DNA of 64,000 bases from HGM04593 sp045660825 (GTDB taxonomy: Bacteria > Bacteroidota > Bacteroidia > Bacteroidales > Bacteroidaceae). The notes below the pieces were generated by a model. The model was not told the DNA's origin. It ran no database searches and saw nothing but the letters and a program-made list of their open reading frames with translations. Position 1 is the first letter of the stretch, and each line of letters starts with the position of its first letter. The position numbers and the translations under genes were made by a program. Shown here piece after piece: positions 41,636-50,022 of the stretch. Location: positions 1 through 64,000 of the forward strand of contig JAZREN010000053.1 of NCBI GenBank assembly GCA_045660825.1. Reading direction: 5' to 3'.

Positions 41636-42907
41636 CTATTTTTGCCTTTTGCCAAATCCCGGGTCTATCTTTACCAGCGCTGCCACAAAGAAAGTTATCA
41701 AGGTGCAGGCTGTTATCCAAATGAAGAAGTTTTCGTACCCCATCCATTCCTGCAGTTTACCTGCAAACATTCCCGGGAGCATCATGCCAAGTGACATGAA
41801 TGCTGTTGAGATTGCGAAATGGGCTGTGGGGTATTTGCCTTGTGCAAAATAGATCATATAAAGGGTATAGGCTGTGAAGCCGAAACCGTACCCAAGTTGC
41901 TCAATGAATATGCAACTGCTTATTGCGCCAAGACTGTCGGGCTGTGCTGCGCTCATGTATATATAAACGGCGTCGGGCAGTGATATGGCAATGACCATTG
42001 GCCATAGCCAGTATTTTAGTCCTTTGCGTGAGATGCATATGCCTCCGGCTATGCCGCCAATGATTAGTCCGATGACACCAAGCACGCCATAGATGAAGCC
42101 AATTTCGCCTTTGTCGAGCGCAAGGCCTCCGCTACTGGCGTTGTCCATGAGGAAGAGTTTGCCTATTTTGCCAAGCTGCGCTTCGGGAAAACGGAATAGC
42201 AAAAGGAACAGTATCGCTTGCCATATTCCCGGCTTTTGGAAATAGCTCTTTATGATGTCGCCATAATTGTTGAAAATACTGCTTAAGTTTGTTGTCGTGC
42301 GGGGAATGTCGCTTTCGGGGAGCGGAACGGCTTTTGTGTGGTAGAGCCACAGTGTGAGCATGATGATTCCTGTTACTGCAAAAGTGGCGCTCCATGCAAG
42401 CCTGTCACTTCCTATGGTGTGTCCAAGTTTGTTTGCCAGCATTACAAGGACGCCAGAGCTGAACACGGTGGCAATGCGGTAAAATGTGTTGCGTATACCG
42501 GAGAAGAATGACTGTTTCTCTTGCGACAGACCCAATATGTAAAAGCCGTCGAGTGCAATGTCGTGGGTCGATGACACGAATGCGCCTGCAAAAAAAGCAA
42601 CGAGTGTGAGTGTCAGGAAATGGTTTGACGGAATGACTGCAGCTATTGCTGCGAAACAGATGGCAAGTAGCAGCTGTGAAGCCAATGTCCATTTGCGTCT
42701 GGTACTTATCATCTCCACGATGGGGCTCCATAGTGGTTTTATTGTCCAGGGAATGAGTAACAGACTTGTGTACATGGCTATTTTGGCATTGCCGATGCCC
42801 ATATCCTTGTACATTATGTCCGATATTGATGTTATTGCATGGTAGGGGAGTCCCGAAGCGAAATATAGTGTTGGGATCCACGTCCAAGCATTTTGTTTTT
42901 TATGCAT
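41636..42907 (-). CDS. AmpG-like MFS transporter (MurT-like)
   Basis: A 423-residue, twelve-helix carrier of the AmpG/SLC33 branch of the major facilitator family. Typical are YFASGLPYHAIT near the N-terminus, LLIPWTIKPLWSP and FVSSTHDIALDGFYI. AmpG carries anhydromuropeptides; the Tannerella homologue MurT carries MurNAc. Together with the following BadF-type kinase it suggests import and phosphorylation of a cell-wall amino sugar. The ATG chosen gives MHKKQNAWTW; a start 16 codons upstream lies beyond a TATCTTAG box (42934-42941, minus) and is rejected. Confidence 0.85.
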   Translation of the reverse strand: MHKKQNAWTWIPTLYFASGLPYHAITSISDIMYKDMGIGNAKIAMYTSLLLIPWTIKPLWSPIVEMISTRRKWTLASQLLLAICFAAIAAVIPSNHFLTLTLVAFFAGAFVSSTHDIALDGFYILGLSQEKQSFFSGIRNTFYRIATVFSSGVLVMLANKLGHTIGSDRLAWSATFAVTGIIMLTLWLYHTKAVPLPESDIPRTTTNLSSIFNNYGDIIKSYFQKPGIWQAILFLLLFRFPEAQLGKIGKLFLMDNASSGGLALDKGEIGFIYGVLGVIGLIIGGIAGGICISRKGLKYWLWPMVIAISLPDAVYIYMSAAQPDSLGAISSCIFIEQLGYGFGFTAYTLYMIYFAQGKYPTAHFAISTAFMSLGMMLPGMFAGKLQEWMGYENFFIWITACTLITFFVAALVKIDPGFGKRQK

Positions 42908-42942
42908 GATATACTGTTTTGTCGTTTGGTTTGCTAAGATAG

Positions 42943-42975
42943 TAAAAAAAGACAAATCCCGGTGAATGCCGGGAT
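42943..42975 (-). terminator. Terminator of gdhA
   Basis: ATCCCGG (42956-42962) pairs with CCGGGAT (42969-42975); on the minus strand it is followed by TTGTCTTTTTTT. Confidence 0.8.
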
Positions 42976-43017
42976 CGGTCTTTACATTTTGAGAACTTTA
43001 TTTTATTTTTTTACTTT

Positions 43018-44352
43018 TTATACAATGCCTTGTGCCATCATTGCGCGAGCTACCTTAAGGAATCCTGCTACATTCGCACCCTTTACATAGTCAATGTAGC
43101 CGTCCTCGCATGTTCCGTACTTGACGCATGCGCTATGGATGTTATGCATGATTTCGTGCAACATCTCATCGACCTTGGCGCTGCTCCAGTTGATCTTGCC
43201 AGAGTTCTGGCTCATTTCAAGACGCGATACTGATACACCAGCGGCGTTCGATGCCTTCCCCGGTGCATAAAGTATCTTTGGAGCCTGGAATGTGTGGATA
43301 GCCTGGGGGGTGGAAGGCATGTTTGCACCTTCAGATACTGCGATTACACCATTCGCAACAAGTGCCTTGGCGTCGTCGCCGTTAATCTCGTTCTGTGTTG
43401 CAGATGGCAAAGCGATATCGCCTTTCTCACACCATGGACGTGCATTCTCTACATATTTACAGCCATACTTGTCGGCATACTCCTTGATGCGGCCGCGGCG
43501 CACGTTCTTCAACTCCATGATGAAGTCGAGCTTTTCGCGGTCAATGCCGTCCGGGTCATAGATGTAGCCGTTTGAGTCACTCATTGTCACGGGCTTACCG
43601 CCAAGCTGGATAATCTTCTCAACTGTATACTGTGCAACGTTGCCCGAACCCGAAATAAGACATGTCTTGCCGGCAATGTCGAGGCCGCGTGTTTTCAGCA
43701 TCTCCTGCAAAAAATAGATGTTGCCGTAGCCTGTAGCCTCGGGGCGGATGAGTGAACCACCGAAATCGAGTCCTTTACCTGTGAATACACCGTTGAACTC
43801 GCGTGTGAGTTTCTTGTACATGCCGAACATGTAGCCAACCTCGCGTGCTCCAACGCCGATGTCTCCTGCTGGTACGTCCATCTCGGGGCCAATGTGACGC
43901 CACAACTCAGTGATGAATGCCTGGCAGAAACGCATTACTTCGTTGTCGCTCTTGCCCTTGGGGTTGAAGTCGGAGCCACCTTTTGCGCCGCCCATTGGAA
44001 GGGTGGTGAGTGAGTTCTTGAATGTCTGCTCAAACGCGAGGTACTTCAAAATACCCACATTTACCGAGGGGTGGAAACGGATACCGCCTTTGTATGGGCC
44101 AATGGCGTTGTTGTGCTGTACGCGGTATCCTGTGTTTACCTGCACGTGACCATTGTCGTCCATCCATGTGACGCGGAATGTGAAAATCCTGTCGGGGATG
44201 CAAAGGCGCTCAATGAGATTGTTTGCCTCAAACTCGGGGTGTTTGTTGTACTCCTCTTCAATAGAGTGGAGAACTTCTTCTACAGCCTGAAAATATTCCG
44301 GTTCGTTGGGGAATCTCTTTTTTAGGCTCTCTAATGTGGATGCTACGTTCAT
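43018..44352 (-). CDS. gdhA: NADP-type glutamate dehydrogenase
   Basis: Hexameric enzyme that forms glutamate from 2-oxoglutarate and ammonia, the main ammonia-assimilation route in Bacteroidales. The 444-residue protein is of the 50-kDa type. Motifs: YKGGIRFHPSV, LPMGGAKGGSDFNPKG with the active-site Lys, and the nucleotide loop SGSGNVAQYT. I chose ATG at 44352 (MNVASTLESLKKRFPNEPEY), since the 14-residue longer form includes the promoter box at 44392-44399. It stands alone. Confidence 0.95.
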   Translation of the reverse strand: MNVASTLESLKKRFPNEPEYFQAVEEVLHSIEEEYNKHPEFEANNLIERLCIPDRIFTFRVTWMDDNGHVQVNTGYRVQHNNAIGPYKGGIRFHPSVNVGILKYLAFEQTFKNSLTTLPMGGAKGGSDFNPKGKSDNEVMRFCQAFITELWRHIGPEMDVPAGDIGVGAREVGYMFGMYKKLTREFNGVFTGKGLDFGGSLIRPEATGYGNIYFLQEMLKTRGLDIAGKTCLISGSGNVAQYTVEKIIQLGGKPVTMSDSNGYIYDPDGIDREKLDFIMELKNVRRGRIKEYADKYGCKYVENARPWCEKGDIALPSATQNEINGDDAKALVANGVIAVSEGANMPSTPQAIHTFQAPKILYAPGKASNAAGVSVSRLEMSQNSGKINWSSAKVDEMLHEIMHNIHSACVKYGTCEDGYIDYVKGANVAGFLKVARAMMAQGIV

Positions 44353-44391
44353 TTTTTTATGTTTTTTTAATCTTGTTCCAATTCTGTTCTG

Positions 44392-44399
44392 CAAATGTA
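44392..44399 (-). promoter_or_regulatory. -7 element of gdhA
   Basis: TACATTTG on the minus strand, exact consensus, 40 bp before the gdhA start; no -33 match. Confidence 0.55.
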
Positions 44400-44616
44400 A
44401 TACATTGTTTTTTGAAATTAAAGAAATGTAAGCGTTTTTTTTAAATAAATAGCAAAATGTCTTGTTATGTTCGGCTGTTTGTGGCTGATTTTGTATGTTT
44501 TTGAGTTATTTATGGAAAAATGTTTTTGCTTTTACTTTTTGGCGACGGCGTTGTTCATTTTCGGTTGTTGGCTCAAAAAAAAAGATGTATGAGTTTAATT
44601 TTTGCGATTTTTGAGC

Positions 44617-44624
44617 TAAATTTG
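44617..44624 (+). promoter_or_regulatory. -7 element of the 1216-residue secreted protein gene
   Basis: TAAATTTG, exact consensus, 73 bp before the chosen ATG at 44697. It excludes the start at 44520. The remaining 345-bp gap back to gdhA is AT-rich with no other feature. Confidence 0.55.
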
Positions 44625-44696
44625 CACCGATTTGTGTACTTGTGTATGAGTGTGTGGCGCGGGTACCGTACTATGAAACAACAGAAATATATAATA

Positions 44697-47600
44697 ATGA
44701 GAAAATTTTTCACTACATTATTTGCTTTTGTCGCGCTTGCTGCGAATGCGCAATATATACTTAACGGAAGCTTTGACAGTTGGAAAGGTGAAGGTAATGC
44801 AGGAAGTACATATCAGTCATCCAACGGTAATGAGATGCGTAAGCGTCCGGGCGATGAACCTACAAGCTGGTTTGGTTCAAGTATTAACCAAAGTGTCAAA
44901 GTTCTTTTTAATGTAACAAAGCAAGAAACGCTTATTTTTAAATCGACAGGCCGTAACGGCTCGGCTGTAAAATTGCAGAATAAATGGGTTGGCGCAGCCG
45001 GTATCGGTTCCAATGCTCCGGCTTTTATCAGTTTTGCAACTCCATGGGTTTATGCCGTTTCTGATGTTGATGCGTGTGATGGCGGTATGTATGGCGGCAT
45101 GTCATTCACTCATCGTCCCGATGCCATCAAAGGTTGGTTCAAACGTACCGGTGGTACAGGTGAAAAGGCGCATATCATCGCTTATTTGTGGAAAGGTACA
45201 TTCCAGAATAACATTAAATCGGCTAAATCCAACGATACAAAGGATGATACTGACCGTGCTGTAATGGGAATGGTGTCGAGTTCCGGTGATGGAGTGTTGA
45301 TAGCAAGTTGCGACCATGCATTTGCAACCACGACCAACAATGATTGGCAAGAGATAATTGTGCCGCTGGACTATAAGAATGACTTTGTTCCCGAAAAACT
45401 TAATATAATTATATCAAGCGGTGACTATTGGAACAGAAGCAATGTGAAGGAGAACAGTGTCCTTGAGGCTGATGATGTGGAATTTGTGTACTATTCGGAG
45501 CTTGCGTCGCTTACATATAATGGAAAGAACTATTTCCAGGCGGGCAAGACCTCGTATGTCATTGATGAACCTTATTATGAGAACAAACTCTCTGTCTCTT
45601 CAAACGGACGTGGTGCAGTCATTGAAAAGGATTTTGACGAAGAGACAAATGTATTGACAATTACAGTGAAGGGTAATGACTATGTCACGAGTGGCAGTAA
45701 GATACAGGCATATTCAATAGACGCAATACTGTCGTACATACGCAATACTGCAAAGGCAAGAGATAATTACCACACCTATACAGTTAAGTTCAAACCCGAG
45801 GAGCCTCTTGAAGTAGTATCGGTGACTCCAAGTGGAGTGGTCGAGTCTTTGAAGACGATTGAGATTGAATATAGTGATGTTATATCGGGTACTTATAAAT
45901 CAACATCATCGTCAAAGATTTATGTCGGTTCTCCGTTGAACAAGGCTTCGTTTACGGTTAATGGCAAGGTGTTGACCATAACATTGGATAAGGAAATAAC
46001 CACTCCTGGTGAATTGCCGCTTTATATACCCGCCGGTCTGATTACACGTGAAATCAATGGTAAGGATGTGACCTGTGATGGTGAGATAGTGTTCACAGTC
46101 AAGCCGCTTGACCTCGTTGTGACGAAGGTTACTCCCGACAAACCGATGTGGTATCTGAAGAATATTACTGTTGAATACAATGACGAGATTGTGGGCGCAT
46201 ATAGTGAAAACTCTGCAGCCAAGATTTATGTAGGCTCAAGCGAGAATACGGCTTCGTTCAGCGTCAGCGGAAAGGTGCTTTCAATTACATTGGATAGAAA
46301 GCTTGAAACTGTTGGCGAACATGCTCTCTACATTCCGGCGGGTCTGATAACACGTGAGATAGATGGCAGCGATGTTGTGTGCAATGGTGAAATAAAATTT
46401 GTTGTCAGGGATCCGGCAGAGAAAGTTACAGCCGAGGTGGTTGCGGTAACTCCTGATAGTCCTGTCCAGTCTTTGCGTACGATAGTCCTTGAGTATGACG
46501 AGGAGATTGTGGGTAAATACGATCCGCTTTCTATAACACAGATTTATGTGGATTCATTAAGAACCACAACCAAGCCTTTGAAGGTGAATGATGCGTCGTT
46601 TGTTGTGGACAGCACTCTTCTTACAATAACATTGAATGAGGAGATTACCTCTGCAGGTGAGTATATGCTTTATATCCCAGAAGGTTTGATTACTTGCAAG
46701 AGTAATGGTGAGGCTATGGAATGTAATGGCGAGATAAAGTTTACCGTTACCGATGTGAGTGTCGATCCTTTGGAGATTGTGTCGGTTACTCCTGACTATG
46801 CGGTGGAGGCGCTGCTGACGATATCGATTGAGTACAGTGACGATATTTACGGTACTTACGATGAAAGTGCGTCGGCGAAGATATATCTTGGTTCAGACAG
46901 TAATGTTGCTTCGTTTGTGGTTGATGGCAAGGTGCTTACAATATTATTGGATAAAGCATTGACAACACCGGGCGAATATGCGCTCAATATTCCTGAAGGA
47001 CTTATAAAACGCAAGGCCAACGACGAGGATGTTGTGTGCAACGGTGAAATCAAATTCATGGTCAAGGAGCCTGAGCCTGCGGGTCCCAAGGAACTTGGTG
47101 ACAGATTGTATTCCCTTGCCGATGCTCATGCAAACAAGACATATGTCCTTTACAACGAGCACTACACAACATATGCAATATATGAGGAGGGACATGGTGA
47201 CAAGGTTTGGGTTGCCGGTATGATTGGAGGCGATGGCGACCACCAGTTGAAGGATGCTGATTATGCCCAGGAGGTTGACATCACATCAATGAATGCATGC
47301 TGGCAGGTTGTCAAGGACGGCGACAAGTATCAGCTGTATAATGTCGGTGCCGGGATGTATCTGAATACTCCAATGTATACATTTGACGATAACCTGAAAT
47401 ATTGTTCATTCTCTTCAGAGCCGGTGTCTTTGTCGGTTGTCGACCTCGGTGGCGGTAAATTTGCATTCAATGCATATCCAGGCCATGCAAATGCGGAATA
47501 TGGATATATGTGTGCCGCTCCGCAATTGGATGCACCACTTTCTGTTTGGAACACTGGTGATGCAGGAAGTGCTTGGGTGTTGATTGAGAATCCAAATGTG

Positions 47601-48347
47601 ACTATCGGTGAAATTGTGGAACCTGAGCCGGAACCGACTCCCGGTGAGGGCGTGGACTATACCCCGACATACACCGGTACAAGAAACTATGCCGAGCGTG
47701 ATATTCTGGCAGTCAAGTTTGTGAGTGCTGAATATGGCGAGGTAAGCCATGACCTTACTGCTTCGGAGCGTTCAAGCGAGTATCTTGACTTGACAGAGTC
47801 GTTTGTGTTTACCGTTGCTCCCGGCGAACAGGTTTCGGTTGAGATCGTCACAGAAGGTTCGTGGGTGAACCACTATGTTTATATTGACTATGACAAGAAC
47901 GGTTTTGCAGCTTCGATAGAGGGGAATAGCAACTGGAAGCCTACTGGCGATCTTGTTGCCTACTCGTTCTACAACAATGGTGGCAATAGCGATGCCAGCG
48001 GATGGAACAGTGAGGGACAGATGATTTCTGGCGACGACCGCAGCTATCCTGTTCTTCCTTCGTTTGCGGTGCCTGCGAGGACCGGACATTATCGTTTGCG
48101 TATCAAGCAGGATTGGTGTAGTATAGATCCTGCCGGCGATAGTGACATGAATTTTGGCGGTACATTCTCGAACTATGGCGGCCAGATAATAGATGTGATA
48201 CTCCATGTTACGAATAGTACAAGTGTCGAGGAGGTAGAAACTGATGGTGGTGACAAGGTTATTTATGATATCAGTGGCCGTAAGTTGAGTGAAATTACAA
48301 AGCCTGGATTGTATATAGTAAATGGCAAGAAGGTTATTGTAAAGTGA
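44697..48347 (+). CDS. Large secreted multi-domain protein: PCMD-like domain, four Ig-like repeats, GEVED domain, sorting-type C-terminus
   Basis: A 1216-residue exported protein (signal MRKFFTTLFAFVALAANA). Residues about 20-300 look like a PCMD/carbohydrate-binding jelly roll (YILNGSFDSW, PDAIKGWFKR). Four tandem repeats of 100-112 residues start at about 370, 470, 579 and 691, each with 'VTPD...IEYSDxIxGxY...KIYVGS...LYIPxGLITR...CNGEIKF'. A ricin-like or lectin-like region (about 805-965) and a GEVED domain (about 1015-1165, YVYIDYDKNGF, GHYRLRIK) follow. The end IYDISGRKLSEITKPGLYIV resembles a T9SS/Por tail. Probably a surface glycan-binding or adhesive protein; no catalytic motif seen. 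Confidence 0.8.
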   Translation: MRKFFTTLFAFVALAANAQYILNGSFDSWKGEGNAGSTYQSSNGNEMRKRPGDEPTSWFGSSINQSVKVLFNVTKQETLIFKSTGRNGSAVKLQNKWVGAAGIGSNAPAFISFATPWVYAVSDVDACDGGMYGGMSFTHRPDAIKGWFKRTGGTGEKAHIIAYLWKGTFQNNIKSAKSNDTKDDTDRAVMGMVSSSGDGVLIASCDHAFATTTNNDWQEIIVPLDYKNDFVPEKLNIIISSGDYWNRSNVKENSVLEADDVEFVYYSELASLTYNGKNYFQAGKTSYVIDEPYYENKLSVSSNGRGAVIEKDFDEETNVLTITVKGNDYVTSGSKIQAYSIDAILSYIRNTAKARDNYHTYTVKFKPEEPLEVVSVTPSGVVESLKTIEIEYSDVISGTYKSTSSSKIYVGSPLNKASFTVNGKVLTITLDKEITTPGELPLYIPAGLITREINGKDVTCDGEIVFTVKPLDLVVTKVTPDKPMWYLKNITVEYNDEIVGAYSENSAAKIYVGSSENTASFSVSGKVLSITLDRKLETVGEHALYIPAGLITREIDGSDVVCNGEIKFVVRDPAEKVTAEVVAVTPDSPVQSLRTIVLEYDEEIVGKYDPLSITQIYVDSLRTTTKPLKVNDASFVVDSTLLTITLNEEITSAGEYMLYIPEGLITCKSNGEAMECNGEIKFTVTDVSVDPLEIVSVTPDYAVEALLTISIEYSDDIYGTYDESASAKIYLGSDSNVASFVVDGKVLTILLDKALTTPGEYALNIPEGLIKRKANDEDVVCNGEIKFMVKEPEPAGPKELGDRLYSLADAHANKTYVLYNEHYTTYAIYEEGHGDKVWVAGMIGGDGDHQLKDADYAQEVDITSMNACWQVVKDGDKYQLYNVGAGMYLNTPMYTFDDNLKYCSFSSEPVSLSVVDLGGGKFAFNAYPGHANAEYGYMCAAPQLDAPLSVWNTGDAGSAWVLIENPNVTIGEIVEPEPEPTPGEGVDYTPTYTGTRNYAERDILAVKFVSAEYGEVSHDLTASERSSEYLDLTESFVFTVAPGEQVSVEIVTEGSWVNHYVYIDYDKNGFAASIEGNSNWKPTGDLVAYSFYNNGGNSDASGWNSEGQMISGDDRSYPVLPSFAVPARTGHYRLRIKQDWCSIDPAGDSDMNFGGTFSNYGGQIIDVILHVTNSTSVEEVETDGGDKVIYDISGRKLSEITKPGLYIVNGKKVIVK
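45804..47085 (+). repeat. Four tandem Ig-like coding repeats of 300-336 bp
   Basis: Repeat starts at 45804, 46104, 46431 and 46767. Protein similarity is high, but at DNA level the copies have diverged, and the third has an insertion of about 12 codons (RTTTKPLKVN). This indicates old duplication. Confidence 0.8.
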
Positions 48348-48369
48348 CTTGTGTAAATGATAAAGGTGT

Positions 48370-48402
48370 ACAGCGGGCGCAAATTTGCGCCCGCTGTCTT
48401 TG
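48370..48402 (+). terminator. Terminator after the large secreted protein gene
   Basis: ACAGCGGGCGCAA pairs with TTGCGCCCGCTGT, followed by CTTTGTTG. Very GC-rich stem compared with the flanks. Confidence 0.8.
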
Positions 48403-48457
48403 TTGTATGGCGCTAAATATTTTTTTGATAAATACCGTTTTTTACATTAACTTGTGT

Positions 48458-48465
48458 TATATTCG
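48458..48465 (+). promoter_or_regulatory. -7 element of the kinase-RapZ fusion gene
   Basis: TATATTCG, 18 bp before the ATG at 48484; favours that start over one ten codons upstream. Confidence 0.5.
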
Positions 48466-48483
48466 CGGCCAAAGTATTTTCAG

Positions 48484-49902
48484 ATGGAAAAATTAAAGGA
48501 TTTATATATAAGAACTTTTGGTGAGGAGCCTGTCGCGGTGGTTAGGCTTACAGGCGATGGTTCAAACCGTGCCTATTACAGAATGACCGGCGTTGTGTCT
48601 GTTATGGGTGCTGTGGGTACGTCGGTTGAAGAGAACAGAGCTTTCGTGGCTTTGTCAAAAGCCTTTCAGGCAGCCGGTGTTACGGCTCCAAAGGTGCTTG
48701 CTGTTTCCCATGATGAGCTATGCTATCTGCAGGAAGATCTTGGTGATGTTACACTGTACGCATCTCTTGCATCTGCGCGTGAAAACGGAGTCTTCGAAAG
48801 TGCAGACATTGAGTGTTTGTGCAGAGTGGTGGCCGAGTTGCCAAAAATTCAATTCGGTATTGCCGGGCATTTTGATTTCTCTTTGTGTTATCCTGTAAGC
48901 GATTTCAACGAGCGCACAGTTATGTGGGATTTGAACTACTTCAAATATTGCTTCCTTAAAGGTGTTGGAGTGGAGTTCAATGAGAACCGTCTGGAGGATG
49001 AGTTTGTGAAACTTACGGCGAAACTTTTGAGCGACAATGACAATGTGTTTCTTTACAGGGATTTCCAGTCACGTAATGTGATGCTTAAGAATGGTGTGCC
49101 TTACTTTATTGATTTTCAAGGGGGGCGCAGGGGACCGATATATTACGATATAGCATCTTTTGTGGGACAGGCGCGTGCAAAATATACGGCAGTGGTTGTC
49201 GATTCAATGCTTGATGCTTACCTGGATGCTCTTGCTTGCTATAAGACGGTTGATAAGGAGTATTTTGTGGAGATGTTGCAACTGTTCCGTGTTTTCAGGC
49301 TCTTGCAGAATCTTGGCGCATATGGCTATCGCGGTCTTTTTGAACGTAAAAAGGCATTTGTCGAGAGTATACCGGCCGCTTTGGACCAATTGTTGCAGTT
49401 GCTGGATGTGTGCGTTGTTGATTTTCCTTATATCCGTTCGCTCGTTCGGGAGATTGCGGCGTTGCCCATGTTCGTACGCAGTGAGTCAAAGGAGCTGACG
49501 GTAGATGTTATGAGTTTCTCTTACAAACGCGGTATCCCTGATGATACATCGGGTAATGGCGGTGGCTTTGTCTTTGATTGCCGTGCGATACACAATCCCG
49601 GGCGTTACGAACCTTATAAAAAACTAACAGGTATGGATGAACCTGTAATCAGGTTCCTTGAGGAGGAGAGCGATATTGCGGCTTTTCTTGAAAATGCTTA
49701 TGCACTTGTTGACAATATGGTCGACACGTACAAGAAACGCGGTTTTACGCATGTGCAGGTGTGTTGTGGCTGCACCGGTGGACAGCATCGCTCAGTTTAT
49801 AGTGCCGAGCATATAGCCCGTCACGTGGCGGAAAAATTCGGTGTCAGGGTGGTGGTGACTCACAAAATGCAAGGCGTGCATTATGTAATTGAGGCAAAGT
49901 GA
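48484..49902 (+). CDS. APH-type sugar kinase fused to a RapZ C-terminal domain
   Basis: A 472-residue two-domain protein. Residues 1-320 form an aminoglycoside-phosphotransferase-like kinase: catalytic loop YRDFQSRN (D193, N198; the usual His is Tyr) and metal site FIDFQGG (D210). This branch includes AmgK, the anomeric MurNAc/GlcNAc kinase of cell-wall recycling. Residues about 335-472 match the RapZ C-terminal domain: SFSYKRGIP, FDCRAIHNPG and GCTGGQHRSVY. In E. coli RapZ this domain senses glucosamine-6-phosphate and binds small RNA, after a P-loop kinase domain that is here replaced. Likely role: amino-sugar phosphorylation or sensing. The fusion also occurs in other Bacteroidetes as far as I recall. 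Confidence 0.85.
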   Translation: MEKLKDLYIRTFGEEPVAVVRLTGDGSNRAYYRMTGVVSVMGAVGTSVEENRAFVALSKAFQAAGVTAPKVLAVSHDELCYLQEDLGDVTLYASLASARENGVFESADIECLCRVVAELPKIQFGIAGHFDFSLCYPVSDFNERTVMWDLNYFKYCFLKGVGVEFNENRLEDEFVKLTAKLLSDNDNVFLYRDFQSRNVMLKNGVPYFIDFQGGRRGPIYYDIASFVGQARAKYTAVVVDSMLDAYLDALACYKTVDKEYFVEMLQLFRVFRLLQNLGAYGYRGLFERKKAFVESIPAALDQLLQLLDVCVVDFPYIRSLVREIAALPMFVRSESKELTVDVMSFSYKRGIPDDTSGNGGGFVFDCRAIHNPGRYEPYKKLTGMDEPVIRFLEEESDIAAFLENAYALVDNMVDTYKKRGFTHVQVCCGCTGGQHRSVYSAEHIARHVAEKFGVRVVVTHKMQGVHYVIEAK

Positions 49903-49958
49903 TTCATTCTTGATGTAAAACAAAAGGGCGCTTACGGGCTATTCTCAATACGTATCTT

Positions 49959-49989
49959 TTTGGAATTATGGAAAAATTTGATAACTTTG
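49959..49989 (+). promoter_or_regulatory. Promoter of ileS
   Basis: TTTG (49959-49962), 19 bp, TAACTTTG (49982-49989): full consensus, 33 bp before ileS. Confidence 0.75.
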
Positions 49990-50022
49990 CAAAATTGATG
50001 GAAAACGATATAACAAGATACA

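Noticed and set aside
44520..44696. Longer start of the 1216-residue protein (59 extra residues)
   Set aside because: The extension lies across the -7 box and would bury the signal peptide that starts at 44697.
45804..47085. Tandem repeats as CRISPR or satellite DNA
   Set aside because: The periodic units are 300-336 bp, in-frame and diverged at DNA level; they encode Ig-like protein repeats. No short, exact, evenly spaced repeats of CRISPR type exist in the window.
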